Assembly: GCA_035236585.1 (NCBI GenBank)
Contig: CP141127.1
Coordinates: 72,769,495 to 72,833,494, forward strand
Reading direction: 5' to 3'
Origin: Warburgia ugandensis
Taxonomy: Eukaryota > Streptophyta > Magnoliopsida > Canellales > Canellaceae
DNA length: 64,000 nucleotides
How positions within the stretch are numbered: the first letter of the stretch is position 1; every line of letters begins with the position of its first letter. The notes beneath the pieces are model-generated. The model was not told where the DNA came from. It worked only from the letters and a program-made list of their open reading frames with translations, and searched no databases. This document shows positions 1 through 10,649 of the stretch, piece by piece. A program made the translations under genes and the position numbers.

Positions 1-315
1 AGAGTTTAAGACTGTGGTACTCATGTAATATGAAACGACTCGTAAGAGGTGCAAGACTATGAACCATAGGCAAGATGAAATGACTTGTAAGAGTTGAAGA
101 CTGTGGTACTCAGTAATATGAAATGACTCGTAAGAGGTGCAAGACTATGAACCACAGGCAAGATGAAATGACTTGTAAGAGTTGAAGGCTATGGTACTCA
201 GTAATATGAAACGACTCGTAAGAGTTGAAGATTATGCTACTCCAATAATATGAAATGACTCGTAAGAGTTGAAGACTGTGGTACTTAGGTAATATGAAAT
301 GATTCGTAAGAGTTG
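1..315. repeat. 44-bp tandem repeat array, left part
   Basis: The motif GTAAGAG recurs at 42, 87, 130, 175, 218, 262 and 306, a period of 43-45 bp. Units alternate between two types, one with a 'ggtgcaagactatgaacca' core and one with a 'gttgaagactgtggtact' core, so the higher-order unit is about 88 bp. The array resumes at 2263 after an inserted solo LTR. It lies in what looks like a Tekay-like LTR: the solo LTR at 31347-34259 has a related single-copy stretch near 33376-33430. No coding potential is seen. Confidence 0.85.
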
Positions 316-2262
316 TGTTGTGTATTTTTAAGTTAAACTAGCAAGCGCACTAATAGGTTGTAGTATAAGTGTGTAAGTGAGGTCGATCGCATGAGGAATC
401 GAACGATTTGTGTGTTAAGTGGGCCTTTCCTTAAACTAGTTAACCTAGTCAAAGAGAGTGGTTTTCAACCTAAACTAAGAATTAAAGTAGCATGGAAACA
501 TAACAGAAATTTAAAATATGAAATATAAAAGTAAGCAAACCAAGATAGAAACTTTCCTACAACAATTTCTAAAAATAGGACTTTCCTAAAGTAAAACTTC
601 CTAATAATGAAATTTAGAAACTTCTTAACTAATGCAAAACTAGATAGTGGAAACTAAATGTATGAAAGTATGCAACTTAAGTAACAAAATACAAGAGGTA
701 GTGGAAATTATATTCTAAAATCAAACAAAGAAGATGCACACTACACCAAGGAAACATACTTCATTGAACTAAAAAGAATACAACTTGTTATGCCATATAC
801 ATTACAAATCCGAAATGAAACTTAAAAAATAAGGTTGCGCACCATTCAAGATACAAAATAAGATATTAAACTTATGTCTTAAACAATTCAACATCCACCA
901 ATTATCATGTGCATCAATCCAAAAGAGAATAATAAAAAGAAAGAGAATTAAAGAAATGAGAATGAAGGCAATGGGAGAGCAAGGAATTTAAGGAAAAAGT
1001 TGGGTAAGGAAACTTGATCTAAGAACCACACTCTCTTGGTTGTCACTACAAGAGAAGTATGACACTTAGATTCAAAGATGTAACCATTAAACAAGAACTA
1101 AACAAGCTAGGAGAACTAAAGTGAAACTAGGGGGAATAATCCTTAAACCAAAGGATTAAAACATCATGGAATCAAATGTAATAAAATAAGGAGCAAAGAT
1201 AAGGACCTAATCTTAACTTCAAAGAGAATTCAAGAATGAAATGAATATCATAATCCCAAGAGAGGATGCATGGAATGTTAGAGGAAGATGGTAAATTCCA
1301 AGGATGATTGCAGTGAAGGAGTTGGAGAGGGAGAAGAGATGGGAAGGAAGGAGATGCCCCTATATCTTCAAAATTTGTGGAAGCCCTCATGGGGGTTATT
1401 TATAAGTGTTTTGAATGCATTATAACCTAAGGGAAAAAGAATGGTGGGATGACGTTGGAAAAAGAATGGATGGGTATGATGAGGTATGGTGGTAATCATA
1501 AGGAGGGAACATGGTGGGAAAGGAGGTGGGAGATGTTTCCATTTTTCTCCCATGCATGGAGAATCCTATGGAAGAAATGATGTGGTAGGTGGAATGGGAG
1601 AGAAAAGAGGGGGACAACTAGTGATGGAAGAGAGAGAAATAATGAGTCATAATTCTTCCCTTAAATATGGCACTCCATGAGCATGGCTTATGTGACTTAT
1701 GCATTGGATTCTCCTTAAATCATAGCGTTCCATAAAAAGCTTGGCTCACATGACTTGATGGCTTATTTTGAGGGCTCATTTGGCTTGGCTTCATGACTCT
1801 CTTAGCTTATCACCTTTCTTCATGGCTTACATGGCTTGAGTGGATCCCATGCAAAGGTGGACTTTTCATGGCTTGTATATGGGCCTACTTTAGCCACCTA
1901 TGACTTCTCCAATTCTATCCTTTGCTTGACTTGATCCTTGATTTCACTTTGGATTGATGATATTTAAGCTTTGACTCTATATTTTGATCTTGATTATGAT
2001 TTTTCATCTCCATCGATCTATGCTATTGGATCATCATCTTGACTCCTAAAAAACATAAAAAACTAATTAAATTTAAAAAATATAACTATTCACATACTTG
2101 TCTTGGATTAGCTTCTGAATCTACAAATTATCAAATATTTGGTATATTAGGTCAGAAATACATGTGTTGTAATTTTCGGCCAAAAACCCTAATTTAAAGC
2201 TATAAGTTATAACACATGGGCAACTAATTGGGTGGTTTTTATACAAAATTAAATACTTATCA
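316..2262 (-). mobile_element. Athila-type solo LTR
   Basis: The LTR starts TGTTGTG and ends ACTTATCA, so in sense orientation (minus) it runs from TGATAAGT to CACAACA. It is flanked by an identical 5-bp target duplication, AGTTG, at 311-315 and 2263-2267; removing it restores the surrounding tandem repeat. Its start (AC-rich, 'gaggtcgatcgcatgagg') and end ('ataagttataacacatggg', 'tggtttttatacaaaatt') match the LTRs at 43821-46465 and 52671-55207. No internal retrotransposon sequence is present, so it arose by recombination between two LTRs. The frames at 1172-1680 lie in LTR non-coding sequence. Confidence 0.9.
1396..1406 (-). promoter_or_regulatory. Probable LTR TATA box
   Basis: On the minus strand the sequence reads TTATAAATAACCCCC, a TATA box followed by a C run. 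A TATATATACCCC in the element 1 5' LTR (42614-42622) sits in a comparable place. Transcription would run leftwards. Called by consensus only. Confidence 0.45.
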
Positions 2263-2515
2263 AGTTGTAAGACTGTGAACCATGGGTAAGATGAGATAGT
2301 TCATAAGAGTTGAAGACTATGATACTCAGTTGTGTTAAATGACTCGTAAGAATTGTAAGATTGTGAACTTCAAGTAAAAGTAGGCACCTTATAAGAGTTG
2401 GAGACTGTGGTACCTAGGTAATATGAAACAACTTATTAGAGTTGTAAGAGTATGGATAATAAGTAAGACTAGAAAATTCATAAGCATTGCAAGACTATGA
2501 ATTAAGTAATTCGCG
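2263..2515. repeat. 44-bp tandem repeat array, right part
   Basis: This continues the array interrupted by the solo LTR. Diverged units start near 2267, 2302, 2346, 2389 and 2433 and carry 'taagagttg', 'aagactatga' and 'ggtac' motifs. Units are more degenerate than on the left side and fade out near 2515. Confidence 0.7.
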
Positions 2516-2630
2516 GGTATAATTGAAAGCCAGACAGCTCTCTAGAGTACTTTTGACCCATATATGTACTATGTTCTTTTGGTTACTCGTGATAGGAAAC
2601 CATTATATGAAGTCATTTATATACATTTGG

Positions 2631-2631
<1 letters not shown>

Positions 2632-2668
<37 letters not shown>
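2632..2668. repeat. (TG)n microsatellite
   Basis: An uninterrupted TG run of about 18 units followed by a short TA run, inside the Tekay-like LTR remnant. Confidence 0.95.
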
Positions 2669-2669
<1 letters not shown>

Positions 2670-2954
2670 TATATATATTCACATGAGCTAGTTTGACCTT
2701 CTATTATGCTTCAGCATGATTACAATTTCACATTTAAATGTAAGTTTGGCATGTACTTTACATACCTTGTGATTTAAGGAATGTGTTATGGCATGGATTC
2801 ATTGAGATTTCTTTATTTATTAGTAGCATACTGAAGCTATGTCCCAGATGGGATATGGCTATATGAAATGTCTCATGGTGCTCATGATATGGTCGTGGGT
2901 TCAGCTGAGTTGAATTGTGAGATTATTTTTACATGCACTATTTGATTTTGGATT

Positions 2955-3200
2955 TGGTTTTTAACATGAATTTGCTAATAGTGAGCTGATATGCTCAAAT
3001 GTATATTTGACAAAGATTTGCCTTTGGTGAGATGGTATACTTTGATATGGATTTGGCATGGATTTGCCTATGGTGAGCTAATATGCTATGATATGGATTT
3101 GCCTGTATGAGCTGATACGCTCTAATATGGATTTAGCATGGATTTTCTTGTGGTGAGATGATATGCTCTGATTTGATGTGGCATTTATTTGCATGTGATT
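2955..3200. repeat. 46-bp minisatellite inside LTR remnant
   Basis: 'gtgag' landmarks at 2981, 3027, 3073, 3107 and 3153 are 46, 46, 34 and 46 bp apart, so one unit has lost 12 bp. Each unit holds a 'gatatgctctgatatggatttg'-like stretch with a 'catggatttgc' half. About five units. The solo LTR at 31347-34259 shows no matching array, so this is a local expansion. Confidence 0.75.
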
Positions 3201-3650
3201 GAATCGAAAAGTGATTCAATTGTTTTATTGTTTTTATCACAAATTTTTGCAAATTGATAGCATTATCATCCTTCATATGAAAATCTTGTGATTTTACATG
3301 TACTGATGTAGCACAGGGATAGATTAATTCCTGGATGGGATTTCTGTTATGCTAATTGCATTGCATATGTTTATAACAGGCTCTAAGTAGATTATGAGCT
3401 GTTAGAGTTTGAGATGATTTGACATAGATTTGTCTACATCATGAGTTGATATTTGATGAAATGATATGATATGAAATTACTTGACATGAATTGAGATGTA
3501 TGTGATATGAATATCATTGTATGCTTAAGATTGTATGACTATATAATGATACTTAGAATAGATTTATAAATGGTTTAGAATTTCATTGTATTAGGTTTTT
3601 GTATATTTCCAAATTAAATGCTCAAATGCTTACTAAGAACAGGCTTGCTA

Positions 3651-3677
3651 AGACATTGTAATTTATTTATAATGTCT
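3651..3677 (+). other. LTR hairpin, copy 1
   Basis: Left arm AGACATTGTA (3651-3660) pairs with right arm TATAATGTCT (3668-3677) with one G-T wobble across a 7-nt loop. The equivalent hairpin in the solo LTR at 33674-33701 has a T-A pair where this one has C-G. It may be an RNA element of the LTR transcript; its function is not known. Confidence 0.6.
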
Positions 3678-4165
3678 CAAGTTTTGAAGAAAGTGAATTA
3701 AAGGATAAACAACTAAAGGTAGATGAAACCATGGATGAGGACTGTTAATGTAAGTAGATGGCTTGTATTTTATTTTCTTGGACATATATGTATATATGCA
3801 TTTATACAGTTGGACTGGAAGCTGCGCATGGAAGTCTTGGGTGATTGTTTTGTGTAAGTACATTATCCTTGAATGTTTAAATCTAAACAATATGAAAATT
3901 TGTGTTTATTAGGTGATTGGATCACATGCGTTAAATGCACAATGTCATTAAAATAGAGGAAACCTTATTGGATTTTCAATAGTAATATCTCTTTTTATTG
4001 TATAATCCATGTTTTGTAAAGTAGCAAAGAAGCTCGAGGTTTTCCGTAAACTCTTTTCATGGAAAAATGATTCTATTCTTTGTTTTCTGAAAGAATTTTT
4101 CAAAAGTCATTTAAAACCATGGTCATCACATTTGCTCACTAGATTGGAGCTCAATTTCTTAAAAT

Positions 4166-5114
4166 GTCGAGATTTTCAGGAGTAAGATTTTGGGACTCAA
4201 CTTTCCTAAAAAGACAAGATCAAATTTTGGGGCCAAATTTCTTGATGAAAATCTTGACAATCAAGATCCCTAGAACTCCTATCAAAGAGAAACAAGCATT
4301 GTCATCCCAATCAAAGCGCTTGTACATGCCTCTCCAATGTAGTTGAATTTAAATTCTTATTCTTTTATGGATGTAGACCAAGTTTGGTCGAACCTCGAAA
4401 ATACTCTCTCAGTTGGTATACTTGTGTAGTCTTTAGGTCCGATCCATTCTTCGATCCTAAATCCAATAGTTTGTATTTCATGTATAGTCTCCTTACATTG
4501 GAATGCTAACACACCTTCTCAGATTTCTAAACTGTTCTTTAGATAGTCTAAGTTTTAGTAAATGGTTCCTTAATTGATTTGGACCTTTTTGTAGTAGTTT
4601 AGTGAGCAAAGAATTGTATCATTTGATGTCTTTGAGAATCAATCTAAATTTTCTTGAATTTTGTATTGGTTGGCTACTTTAGGCACCATGGATATTAACT
4701 TGCTAAGTATTTCTGAATTTTTAGTTCCAATTTGTGAATCTTGTCACAAATAGGAATGTAATTACTTGTTCTTTAGCAAAATCTTCCTATAAATAGAAAT
4801 TTATCATGACTTACGAAGAGAGAAGGAAACTAGTCATCGGATTTTAGATTTAAGATTAAGGAATACTAGAGTTTCTTACCTTTTAATGAAATCAAATAAA
4901 TAGGCAAGATCCATTATTGAATACAAGTCATTAAATTCTTGAGAATTATACATTGACTTTGCTCAATGTGGCCATGCCCTAAATATCTTTGGATGAGTGA
5001 TGGAGGAAGAACAAGATTTTAAAAATTAGCACTATTTCATTGTATCTTGCAATGATAAAATTGTGTCAAGGAGGACTCATAATGCCACCTAAGCCAATGT
5101 AACTATCACATCAT
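4166..5114. other. Unassigned AT-rich spacer
   Basis: No gene is seen. A 60-codon frame at 4164-4346 has no recognisable domain. The text 'ttttggggccaaatttcttgatg' near 4218 faintly recalls the junction after pol in Tekay-type elements, which would make this retrotransposon debris, but that is weak. Confidence 0.3.
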
Positions 5115-5122
5115 CTAGGTAA
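5115..5122. repeat. hAT target site duplication, left
   Basis: CTAGGTAA, identical to 6719-6726. Eight bp is the standard duplication length for hAT transposons. Confidence 0.85.
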
Positions 5123-6718
5123 TGCATGGTTTGAAAACTAGGTGATTCGACTTGGGGATCTGCCAATTAGGATTGGATCGATAGGAAACTTGGTTAGATC
5201 ACCCAAAAAACTTAGATGACATCACCATGAAGTTGACTCAGTAGATCAAGTGAGTCTTTGGAAAAATCGTTGAGTTTCTTAGTGACTCAATAAGTTTTAA
5301 AATTTTAAGTTATAATCTTAATTTTATTTAAAATATAAATCTTTTAATACCTAATTAAATATTATCAACACTTTCAATTCTATAGAAACTTCCTAGTATA
5401 GGATTGGCTAAAATCTATTGAAAGTCAACTTACTATATAATTCAAAATCTTTCCTCTTTTAGCCAAAAAATATACCCAATCTTTTCTTCTTCCTCACCAA
5501 CATATTGCTGCCAAAAGCATCTTTTTTCCTCTCACAGGTCTCTAAGATGGAAACTAATGGTAAGTCACAATTTCAAAACTTTCTAGTTTATGTTTTGCTT
5601 TTGTGTTAGTTTAATTTTGTTTGATTATTAAAATGTACACTCTATAATGATGATAAATTGTGTACCATTCTTAGAATCTCAAGGTCAAACAAATGAAAGT
5701 TTCATTGATGCCAATACAACTATAGATTCAAATCCAGTAGTTATAATTACAAAAAATGCAAAGATCTTGCTTAGGTTCATGAAATTCCTACTTCAAAAGA
5801 CAAGAACATTAGGTGTAATTATTGTAGAGAAGTGATATCTAAAGGAATTTTTCAATTTAAAGATCATCTTGTAAGAAAACAAGGTGACACCAAGCCTAGT
5901 GTAAAAGTTCCAAAAAGTATTTTCAAAGAAATGGATGAGTTTTTGAAGGAACAAGACAAGTTGAAGAAAATAAGAAAAGAACTAAAGAAAGCATGTGGAT
6001 CTTTGAATGATTTTGAAGACAATAGCAAGAAATTTCTACATAAGCTTGTTTTATCCACAACAATTTGAGAATAAGGGAGTCACAATTAAGAAGGAATGAA
6101 TCCAGTTATGATACAATCAACCTCAATAATGTCTTACTTCAAAAGAAAGATGATGAATGGATTGAGGAGAAAGTACTCAAGTTTCCCAAATTTTACTCAA
6201 CAAGTACCAATCATGTGATGAAGAGAATGCTTTACTTCTCTTCTTAGGAGTAGGCTAGAGTATTAAGGCCTCGTATGAGCCAAAGTCTTTTTAATTTCAT
6301 TTTATCATTGTTTTTATTCTATTGCTACTATACTCTAATATGAATTACATTCTTAAGTTTATTGGGTTGATTTATATTGATGAAGTCAAAACAATTGAGA
6401 GATGAATGCTTAAGCACTTCAAAATCTTCTTTCCTTTGATCCAATTATGTTTCCATAATTTTTCATCTATGCATTATATGAACATGTATTTATATTTGAA
6501 GTGAGAAATCCAAATATTCTTTATTGTGCAGGTTCATCATTGCTATTGGTTTGACATTTTTTTAATACTTTTTTTATATTTTTAAAAATAATTTTACTAT
6601 TTATATATAATTATTTAGTTAATTATTTAATTATTTCTATATTGGATCACTAGTAGGATCACTTGACTCAATGGAAAACTAGGATAGGTATCTATCCGTT
6701 TTTCAGAGCTTTTAAACA
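5123..6718 (+). mobile_element. hAT DNA transposon, internally deleted
   Basis: The element is bounded by a perfect 8-bp duplication (CTAGGTAA). Its ends are imperfect inverted repeats: the left has 'tggtttgaaaact' and the right reads 'tgtttaaaagctctg' on the other strand. Near both ends are motifs built on 'gactcaat', 'ggatcac' and 'gactcag', like the subterminal repeats of hAT elements. It encodes the start of a BED-finger transposase. At about 1.6 kb it is much shorter than an autonomous hAT (usually 3-4 kb) and lacks a recognisable catalytic core, so it is a deletion derivative. Confidence 0.85.
5740..6247 (+). pseudogene. hAT transposase fragment with BED zinc finger
   Basis: Frame 5775-6068 encodes a BED-type DNA-binding finger: CNYC at 5814-5825, then FQFKDHLVRKQGDTKPS. 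The Cys expected as last ligand in plant hAT fingers is Ser here. Just upstream a TAG (5772-5774) follows 'DLA' where Trp is usual, so it is probably a TGG to TAG nonsense change; alternatively 'cttgcttag' is a splice acceptor. A coiled, Lys/Glu-rich stretch follows (about 5930-6050). A second frame, 6065-6247, contains DDEWIEEK and may be a leftover of the C-terminal side. The DDE core and dimerisation domain are missing. Not functional. Confidence 0.8.
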
Positions 6719-6726
6719 CTAGGTAA
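6719..6726. repeat. hAT target site duplication, right
   Basis: CTAGGTAA, identical to the left copy at 5115-5122. Confidence 0.85.
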
Positions 6727-7369
6727 ATTTCATACTTAGCCACCACTTACAAAAGTTGTTCATTTCACATGCGTCTTTAATTTAGGTGCAATTAAGGAGA
6801 CATTCCAAATCAAAAGTTTTTTTTTTAATTAATTGATAATTCATATTATAGATGTTAAAACATGAATAATATAGGTTTTTTACGTAAAATTCCTTCAAAT
6901 ATGAGAAGAAAATCTTTACTCATAGATAACTTAATCCACGGTTTGGTATTCTTATGCCAAATATCCCCGATATGCTAGTTATTTGTGGAAAATCCTATCC
7001 ATGAGTAGTTACTCGGTATTAGCAGCTCTACAAGGTTTTGGTATGGACCTGGCTGAATGTAGAAGGCACATAGCTAGCAGTGGTGCTTAAAGGGAACTCA
7101 TCACAGACATACTACTATTGTTAAGGATAAATACCTGAAATCGGGAAATTTGAGTGAGTTTGAATTACTATTGCATTGGTTTCTCCCTCCAAACAATATC
7201 TTATTAGCTTGTTTCATTTCAAAAATGACCTTATCATCTTATCATGTAAATTCAAATGCGATCAGTGTATTTATAAATACAGCAATGAATATGCGATTCC
7301 ATCAACCAAATCAATTGGGATCATTCAACTACCCATCCATTCTCTCATGTCCGACCTCGCCCAATAGCT

Positions 7370-8270
7370 AGTGTAGTTTCAGTCAAACTCAACCTATCAA
7401 ACTATCTCATGTGGAAATCACAGATCTTCCCAGCATTATTTTCCCACAGATCTTTTTAGTTTATTGATGATTCAAGCGTGCCGCCTCCAAACTCTGTTCC
7501 TAATAGTGAAAGAGTATGTGAATCCATGTTGAGCTTAGAGTATGTCAAAGGGAAACGAACCGACCAACCAATCTTGCGTTGGATCAATGGTTCTCTTACA
7601 GAGAATTGTTATCTGAATACTTTTGTTTGAAAACTGCAAAGGACACTTGGGATGCCTTTTCATGTCCGTTCTCGTCTACTTCTAGAGTGTCGTTTCTCTA
7701 ACAGCAAACAATGAACTAGGATAATAATGGCCAATCAATGACCTACTTCCTTGACTTCGTTAAAAAAATTTGTTGATCAGTTATGAGCGTCTATACAACA
7801 TTGTCCTCAATGGATCTCGTTCTCAATACTCTGTGGACTTAATCCAGATAATGAAAGTTTTATCACCATTGTCACTACTAGATCAGATGGTCTTATATCC
7901 TTCTTTGAACTGTCAGAAATGTTAATAAACCATGAGGGTAACTTCCAGGTGTTGTCAAAAAAATCCACTTCTACTGATTCACTGGCTTTCCACCCATCCA
8001 CATTAAAGCTTCCAAACAAAGATGACACCTACAATGCTTCTCAATCTCACAAAGCGCAATGCCAAACCGAACAATCTCAACTACTAGGGTTCTCATCCTA
8101 ATCCATCCAGCAACAACAACATTCGAATCCGACAAATATGGAAGAAAAGGGACAATTTGCACTTTGGTGTCGATATAGGTGGAATCAAAATTGTCAGCCG
8201 AATAATGTCCCTTCCTCCTTTGTAATCATTACTATTGCTGATAATACTTGAAATCCTGACGTAGGAGCCA
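7370..8270 (+). pseudogene. copia gag remnant
   Basis: Near 7376-7450 the translation gives VKLNLSNYLMWKSQIFPAL, the start of the copia gag domain, followed near 7620 by EYFCLKTAKDTWDAF, the conserved 'A..TWD' part. Frames shift several times and stops interrupt it. Gag would form the cytoplasmic particle. The nucleocapsid zinc knuckle is not clearly readable. The frames at 7150-7371 and 7919-8162 are partial or shifted readings of this region. Confidence 0.7.
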
Positions 8271-8724
8271 CTAAGAAAAAATGACAGCAGGCACCATCAA
8301 TTTTAGTTTTAGATTTAATTGTCATGATCAGGTCAGATCATGGTTGGAAGTGGTATGGGGAGTTTACTTATGAAAATGACTGCATTTTTCAATTTCACTT
8401 TTCTGATTTTTGCATTAAGGATCAGGCGACACCGAAGGTTTTTTGCAATGAGAAGAGTAAAAATGAGTTGTAGCGTATTCGGACAAGTTCAGATTAATGA
8501 TCAACTTGCTTCTGTGGGAAGATAACTATTCTACATCATAGGCATACTAGACGTGGCCATCCTAATGGCAAAGTCGTAAGGTACCTACAAAGAAAACTTC
8601 AAGTGTATTAGTTCTAGACGAGTAAATAAAATGCAGCATGATTGTATTTTTGAAAGGGCACATAAACTTCCGTTTAATCCATCTTCTTCATCTAATGTAT
8701 GCTCTAAAACATTTTCACTGTTCT

Positions 8725-9060
8725 GTAGGACTCGCATGGCCATAGATATTATGTTTTAGTGATGGGTGAGTGCAGAAGATTCACTTGGTTGTTTCCGCTA
8801 TCTTGAAAGAGGTGTTGATTTTTTATAAATTTCATATCCAGGATCGAAAATGTGTTCAATGCCAGAGTGAGGTAATTCCAAGTGATGGTGGGACCGAATT
8901 CACAAGTCGGCTGTTTACAACTGTCTTGATCAAGAAAGAAATTCTTCATAGAATTTCATGTCCCAACACACCCTTGCAAAATGGGATGGGTGAATGCAAA
9001 CACAGGTACATGAAAGAGTTGTCTATTTCATTTTATGACTTAATCCTCGATGCCTAAGTA
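8725..9060 (+). pseudogene. copia integrase core fragment
   Basis: Upstream in another frame is HGHRYYVLVMGECRRFTW, where the first catalytic Asp of the D,D(35)E triad appears as Gly. The open frame 8770-9057 contains PSDGGTEFTS (second Asp), then HRISCPNTPLQNGMGECKHR (catalytic Glu). These are the hallmarks of the copia integrase core that joins element DNA to the host. The zinc-binding N-terminus is not recognised. A frameshift and the lost first Asp make it inactive. Confidence 0.85.
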
Positions 9061-9256
9061 CATGTGGTTGGACGCATTTACGACTACAGTCTTTCTTATC
9101 AACAGAAAGCCAATTTTTATACTTGATGAAATTTTGCCTTTTGAGAAATTTTTTCAAAAGCTACCAAATTATGTTATTTGAGAACTTTGGTAGCTAAGCG
9201 CTACCCCTTTCTCGGTTCTTCCACCATAGATGAATTGAAACCTCGGCCTAGATCAT

Positions 9257-9466
9257 GTGTCGTCCTCAGCTATTCACCAGATCACAAAAGCTAGCTATGC
9301 CAACCGACCCATCTCCTTAATACGTACACCATCCAATATACCTCAGCCATCACAAGCTACACCAATAACCACGGCATCTTCTGTACCCTCTGCACCTCCC
9401 ACACCTAACTCATCTCCTGTATCTTCATCACCTTCTAGGCCCTCATCCAATGATAACAGGATCTAA
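9257..9466 (+). pseudogene. copia Pro/Ser-rich linker
   Basis: A 69-residue frame rich in Pro, Ser and Thr (SSPSRPSSND near its end) lies between integrase and reverse transcriptase. In copia polyproteins this stretch is variable and low in complexity. Identified by position and composition only. Confidence 0.55.
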
Positions 9467-9699
9467 AGCAGGGAATCTTAAACCGAAACCGTTACTAGCT
9501 AGCAACTATCGCTTACCAACATGTTATATAGCTTGCCCAGCGCATTATTGAGCCGACTTCTTTTAAACAATCAATTCTTGATCCGAAGTGATAGGAAGCC
9601 ATGGAAGATTAATATGGTGCACTGCTAAATCAAAACACTTACTACCCCACTCCTCTTCATCCACGGCACCGAGATATAGGGTGTAAATGTGTCTATAAG

Positions 9700-10240
9700 T
9701 TGAAAACTAGCTGATGGATCAAATGACCGATTTAAGGCTCGTTTGGTTGCAGTAGGATTAGTCAAGCATCAACGTTGAATTTTTTAGAAATATTTTTAGC
9801 CTAGCTCTTAAGGCACGTCTGGGATATGAGGCAATTAGATGTAAAAAATGCAATCATGCATGCCTCTCTTGATGAAGTTGTTTACATGAGGCAGCCACCA
9901 CGTTTCCGAGATCCAACAAAGCCACATCATGTATGCCGTTTGAAAAAATCCATTTACAATCCGCCGCAAGCTCCTAGAGCATGGTTCTTGTTGTTTACTG
10001 ATTTCCTGATTGGCGTTGGATTTAAATGCAGCAGCTCTGATCCATCAATGGTTTATGATCATCATTTGCTAGGTAAAATTCTTCTATTACTGTACGTTGA
10101 TGATATAATTCTTACTGAGTCTTAATCTCAGCTTCTAGAAAATTTTATTTCTAACTAAATTCTGAGTTTGAGATGAAAGATCTTGGGCATCTCACTATCT
10201 TGTGAGAATGGGCATCAACCAAGATCATTGGTTGCATTTG
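9700..10240 (+). pseudogene. copia reverse transcriptase fragment
   Basis: The frame 9826-10125 has RQLDVKNAIMHASLDEVVYM, the first catalytic Asp block, then QAPRAWF and LLLYVDDIILTES, the YVDD catalytic box. Upstream near 9700-9750 is a shifted stretch resembling the 'YKxKxxxDGSxxRFKARLVA' block. After a stop, SEFEMKDLGHL continues the domain near 10155. Catalytic Asp residues survive, but the frame is broken on both sides. Confidence 0.9.
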
Positions 10241-10299
10241 AGCCAAGCCAAGTACATCATTGATTTATTACAACGGTTTGGATTGCAAGATGTCAACAC

Positions 10300-10640
10300 T
10301 CTCTCCATGGTAGTAGTCATTGGTACCGAGTTATCACAACTTGATGTTGCGCTTGCGGTTAATTAGGCATGCCAGTTTATGCATTCTTCTGGCACCTCCC
10401 GTCTTCCAGAAGTAAAAAGGATATTTCTCTATTTAATAGGGACTTTGAATCTTGGCCTATGTTTTACACGACCCAGACCATTTAACATCACAGCATATTG
10501 TGACGCAGACTAGCCTGGATCGCCGGATGATAGATGGTCTACGAGCACTTCCTGCATTTATTAGGTTCAAATTTAATCTCTTGGCCATCCAATAGTACAA
10601 AGGATTGAAACAATTTGAACAATGAAACTTGAAGTTCCTT
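10300..10640 (+). pseudogene. copia RNase H fragment
   Basis: Shifted frames read YLIGTLNLGLCF (near 10430) and ITAYCDADXPGSPDD (near 10488-10535), followed by a 'GSNLISWPS' block. These are conserved parts of copia RNase H, which removes template RNA during reverse transcription. A TAG replaces the Trp codon after CDAD. Decayed. Confidence 0.75.
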
Positions 10641-10649
10641 GCTTGAGTA

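Larger units (their letters stand above)
1..4165 (+). mobile_element. Tekay/Del-like LTR remnant (interrupted)
   Basis: The right part matches, in order and orientation, the right part of the solo LTR at 31347-34259. Shared landmarks are a 'gaatgtgtt' plus 'ggcatggattcat' block (2780 here, 33470 there), a hairpin near 3651 (33674 there), 'acatgcgttaaat' near 3925 (34010 there) and 'aaaatagagga' near 3951. Similarity fades near 4165. The left end is outside the window. Inside are the 44-bp array, a 46-bp array, a TG microsatellite and an Athila solo LTR. The lineage is inferred from resemblance, not from a protein. Confidence 0.55.

Noticed and set aside
1-315. 44-bp repeat array considered as a CRISPR array
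   Set aside because: Units are contiguous imperfect tandem repeats without unique spacers, in plant nuclear DNA.
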